Assembly (NCBI RefSeq): GCF_000621665.1
Contig: NZ_JHXQ01000024.1
Location: 1-56,094, forward strand
DNA from: Allorhizobium undicola ORS 992 = ATCC 700741
GTDB taxonomy: Bacteria > Pseudomonadota > Alphaproteobacteria > Rhizobiales > Rhizobiaceae
Reading direction: 5' to 3'
DNA length: 56,094 nt
The notes under the pieces are model-generated. The model searched no databases, was not told the DNA's origin, and worked only from the letters and a program-made list of their open reading frames with translations. The first letter of the stretch is position 1; each line of letters starts with the position of its first letter. Shown here in pieces: positions 54,572-56,094 of this stretch. Both the position numbers and the translations under genes were made by a program.

Positions 54572-55085
54572 GGGCTCTCCATTTAACCCCTAATTTTTGA
54601 GGGCGTAATCCAGCGGTTTTATGCCCTCTTTCTGATGCTTCGCAAGCAATTACAGGTAGGCAAGCGCAAAAGGGGCGGGCTTGCGAACGTTTATTCAGAG
54701 CACTTTTCGATCTGATTGAATGAGATCAGCGCTCCAGGATTTTCTTTTCGAAGCATAATCTTGTCGATCCTCGTTCCACTCCGGTCGGATTATGCTCTCT
54801 CACGCAGGCGCGGCATGGCCAATGTCTATAATATCCGCAAACACCATGTTTGTCGCAATGCTTGCAGCATGGCGCCTTGTCAAAACCGGAATGCGATAAA
54901 ACCTCAATTATTCATAGTATCTAAAATTCATGAACAAGCCGTAAGCGATTTCTGTTGAAGGCTCGATTGCGGCCATGCGGTCAACCTCCTGTTCACCGCT
55001 TCCGTGCTTGTCTTTTTCTGTCATTGTTTTAGACCTTGAGACGCACTATGTGCGGGTGAGAGAAACGCAAGCGAGGAATTGCCGG
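54572..55085. other. 514-base intergenic region with dispersed repeat copy 2
   Basis: Bases 54712-54795 repeat the element at 394-477 in the same orientation. The rest shows no credible gene; the open frame running from 54975 into the protease gene lacks a good start and family match in its first part. An ordinary promoter for the protease gene is expected here but I cannot place it. Confidence 0.6.
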
Positions 55086-55667
55086 ATGAACGAAGAAGAC
55101 GACGACAAGAGCAAGGAACTGCCCCTCGGCAAGGAAACGGAAGCGAATCTTTTCAAGTCGCGTTCGATCTTCATCTATGGCGGCATTACCATGGAACTGG
55201 CGCAGAAGGTCTGCACCCAGCTCGTGGCCCTTGCCGCGGCATCGGACGAGGATATTCGCGTTTACGTGAACTCGCCGGGTGGCCATGTGGAGTCGGGCGA
55301 TTCCATTCATGACATGATCAAGTTCATCAAGCCGAAGGTGTGGATCATCGGTACGGGCTGGGTTGCCTCGGCTGGTGCGCTGATTTTCGTATCGGTGCCC
55401 AAGGAACGCCGCATCTGCCTGCCCAACACCCGCTTCCTGCTGCACCAACCGTCTGGCGGCACGCGCGGCATGGTTTCCGACATCGAGATCCAGGCCAAGG
55501 AAATCATCAAGATGAACAAGCGGCTGATCAAGATTTTCGCAAAGGCCACCGGCCAGTCGGAAGAAAAGATCGCCAAGGACATCGACCGCGACTACTGGCT
55601 CTCTGCCGAAGAGGCCAAGGATTACGGCCTCGTCAGCCGGATCGTGGAGTCCCAGTCCGATCTTTGA
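55086..55667 (+). CDS. ClpP-type serine protease subunit
   Basis: The 193-residue protein has the ClpP fold: [32 protein letters not shown], the catalytic serine in [11 protein letters not shown], the histidine in [13 protein letters not shown], and the aspartate region [17 protein letters not shown]. It differs from canonical ClpP (which has GMAASMGA around the serine), so it is a divergent paralogue without ATPase neighbour. ATG at 55086 has GAGGAA upstream. It may join ClpA/X or work alone; not knowable from sequence. Confidence 0.92.
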   Translation: MNEEDDDKSKELPLGKETEANLFKSRSIFIYGGITMELAQKVCTQLVALAAASDEDIRVYVNSPGGHVESGDSIHDMIKFIKPKVWIIGTGWVASAGALIFVSVPKERRICLPNTRFLLHQPSGGTRGMVSDIEIQAKEIIKMNKRLIKIFAKATGQSEEKIAKDIDRDYWLSAEEAKDYGLVSRIVESQSDL

Positions 55668-55702
55668 TCGGCAGAATGCTTTCAACAAAAAAGGCTGGCA
55701 AC

Positions 55703-55736
55703 AAAAAAGGCGGGTCCATGGAGGCCCGCCTTTTTT
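55703..55736 (+). terminator. Rho-independent terminator of the ClpP-type gene
   Basis: AAAAAAGGCGGG pairs with CCCGCCTTTTTT across a ten-base loop. Its A and T runs on both sides make it bidirectional. Confidence 0.93.
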
Positions 55737-55799
55737 ATGTGCTGCTATTCGATTGATTTTTCTCGACAAGAATCTCGAAAGCCGGCTCCCGCTTTTCAC

Positions 55800-55869
55800 A
55801 GGACACGACGCTACGGTTTTGCGTGTGGCTTACCCCCCTCTGTCCTGCCGGACATCTCCCCCTCATTGG
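55800..55869. repeat. Half of intergenic palindrome with common tail, cut by IS
   Basis: The tail (GACACGACGCTACGGTTTTG) and then CCCCCCTCTGTCCTGCCGGA and CATCTCCCCCTCA follow the pattern of the units at 8294 and 50163, but after CTCATTGG the IS starts. It is the inverted counterpart of 321-380. Confidence 0.8.
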
Positions 55870-56094
55870 GCAGGGGAATCGCATATGGGTTTCAAGCTAT
55901 TGAATGATTGAGGCAAATCGCTTCATCTTCCTCCGACTGATTTGGAGGGTTTGATGAAAGGATTTGCCTCTTTGTTTGGATCTGTTCCTGATCCTCGTGC
56001 TGCCAATGTGCGCCATCCGTTGAACAGTATTTTGTTCATTGCGCTTGCGGCGGTGCTGTGTGGTGCAGAGACGTGTCAGGACATGGCTGATTTC
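55870..56094 (+). mobile_element. ISAs1-family insertion sequence, right copy (truncated by window edge)
   Basis: From GCAGGGGAATC at 55870 the sequence equals the reverse complement of 1-320 (first 225 bases compared, one mismatch seen). The two copies point away from each other, with their transposase starts toward the interior of the window. Confidence 0.85.
55954..56094 (+). CDS. ISAs1-family transposase, first 47 codons
   Basis: ATG at 55954 opens the same transposase as at the left edge: PDPR motif at residues 12-15, then NVRHPLNSILFIALAAVLCG and CQDMADF, where the window ends. GGAGGG lies upstream of the start. The left-edge copy shows 31 further codons. Confidence 0.85.
   Translation, partial: MKGFASLFGSVPDPRAANVRHPLNSILFIALAAVLCGAETCQDMADF

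Noticed and set aside
54975..55085. 37-residue N-terminal extension of the ClpP-type protein
   Set aside because: No ribosome binding site at 54975, and the sequence has no family similarity; ATG at 55086 has GAGGAA.

Overview
The window looks like chromosomal DNA of an alphaproteobacterium of the order Hyphomicrobiales, most likely the Brucella/Ochrobactrum group. The reasons are the combination of a GSII-type glnII with a divergent GstI-like small ORF, a fused trpE(G) behind a Trp-rich leader, bacA, choXWV, and a dense set of short palindromic intergenic repeats of the kind seen in Brucella and rhizobia. The genus call is inference from gene content. No rRNA, tRNA, CRISPR array or prophage was recognised.

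Both ends of the window lie inside copies of one ISAs1-family insertion sequence, in inverted orientation with their 5' ends facing inward. The right copy is cut at base 56094 and the left at base 1. Both are inserted in the loop of the same type of palindromic repeat, so the window is probably a stretch bounded by two IS copies.

Region 1 (0.6-13 kb) is a nitrogen/purine block, mostly on the minus strand: an EmrE-type exporter; allA-uraH-phosphoesterase; glnII with a sigma-54 promoter, an NtrC-type site and the divergent gstI homologue; uraD; a TPR sulfotransferase; and xdhABC with a DUF559 gene and an inverted repeat pair wedged between xdhB and xdhC. Adenine deaminase (26.6 kb) and a LivK-type binding protein (29.4 kb) add to the theme. 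Uricase and allantoinase are not in the window.

Region 2 (12.8-24.6 kb) is mixed housekeeping and transport: bdhA, glpK, a luciferase-like flavin oxidoreductase, a methionine aminopeptidase, bacA, a periplasmic NodB-type deacetylase, an NnrU-family membrane protein, a four-copy 54-bp tandem repeat, a TPR membrane protein, der, and a GT4 glycosyltransferase.

Region 3 (24.8-37 kb) has a GH13 alpha-glucosidase framed by palindromic repeats, ade, an aldose epimerase-like protein, livK, a NolR-like ArsR regulator, a HugZ-like protein, the choline importer choVWX and a DUF2333 protein. Choline uptake pairs logically with the dimethylglycine/sarcosine dehydrogenase-like enzyme at 50.6 kb.

Region 4 (37-56 kb) has a solo LuxR regulator with a PAS protein, a TonB-dependent heme/hemoglobin-type receptor, an extensin-C protein, the trpL attenuator and trpE(G), a small secreted-protein gene broken by an in-frame amber codon, a CDF metal exporter, queF, a DUF2076 protein, hupE, selO, the dehydrogenase, an HD-GYP protein and a ClpP-type protease.

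No wholly new multigene system stands out. The observations most worth following are the glnII/gstI control region, the trp leader, the IS targeting of repeat palindromes, the REPIN-like repeat pairs, the rearranged xdh operon, and the amber-interrupted gene after trpE(G).
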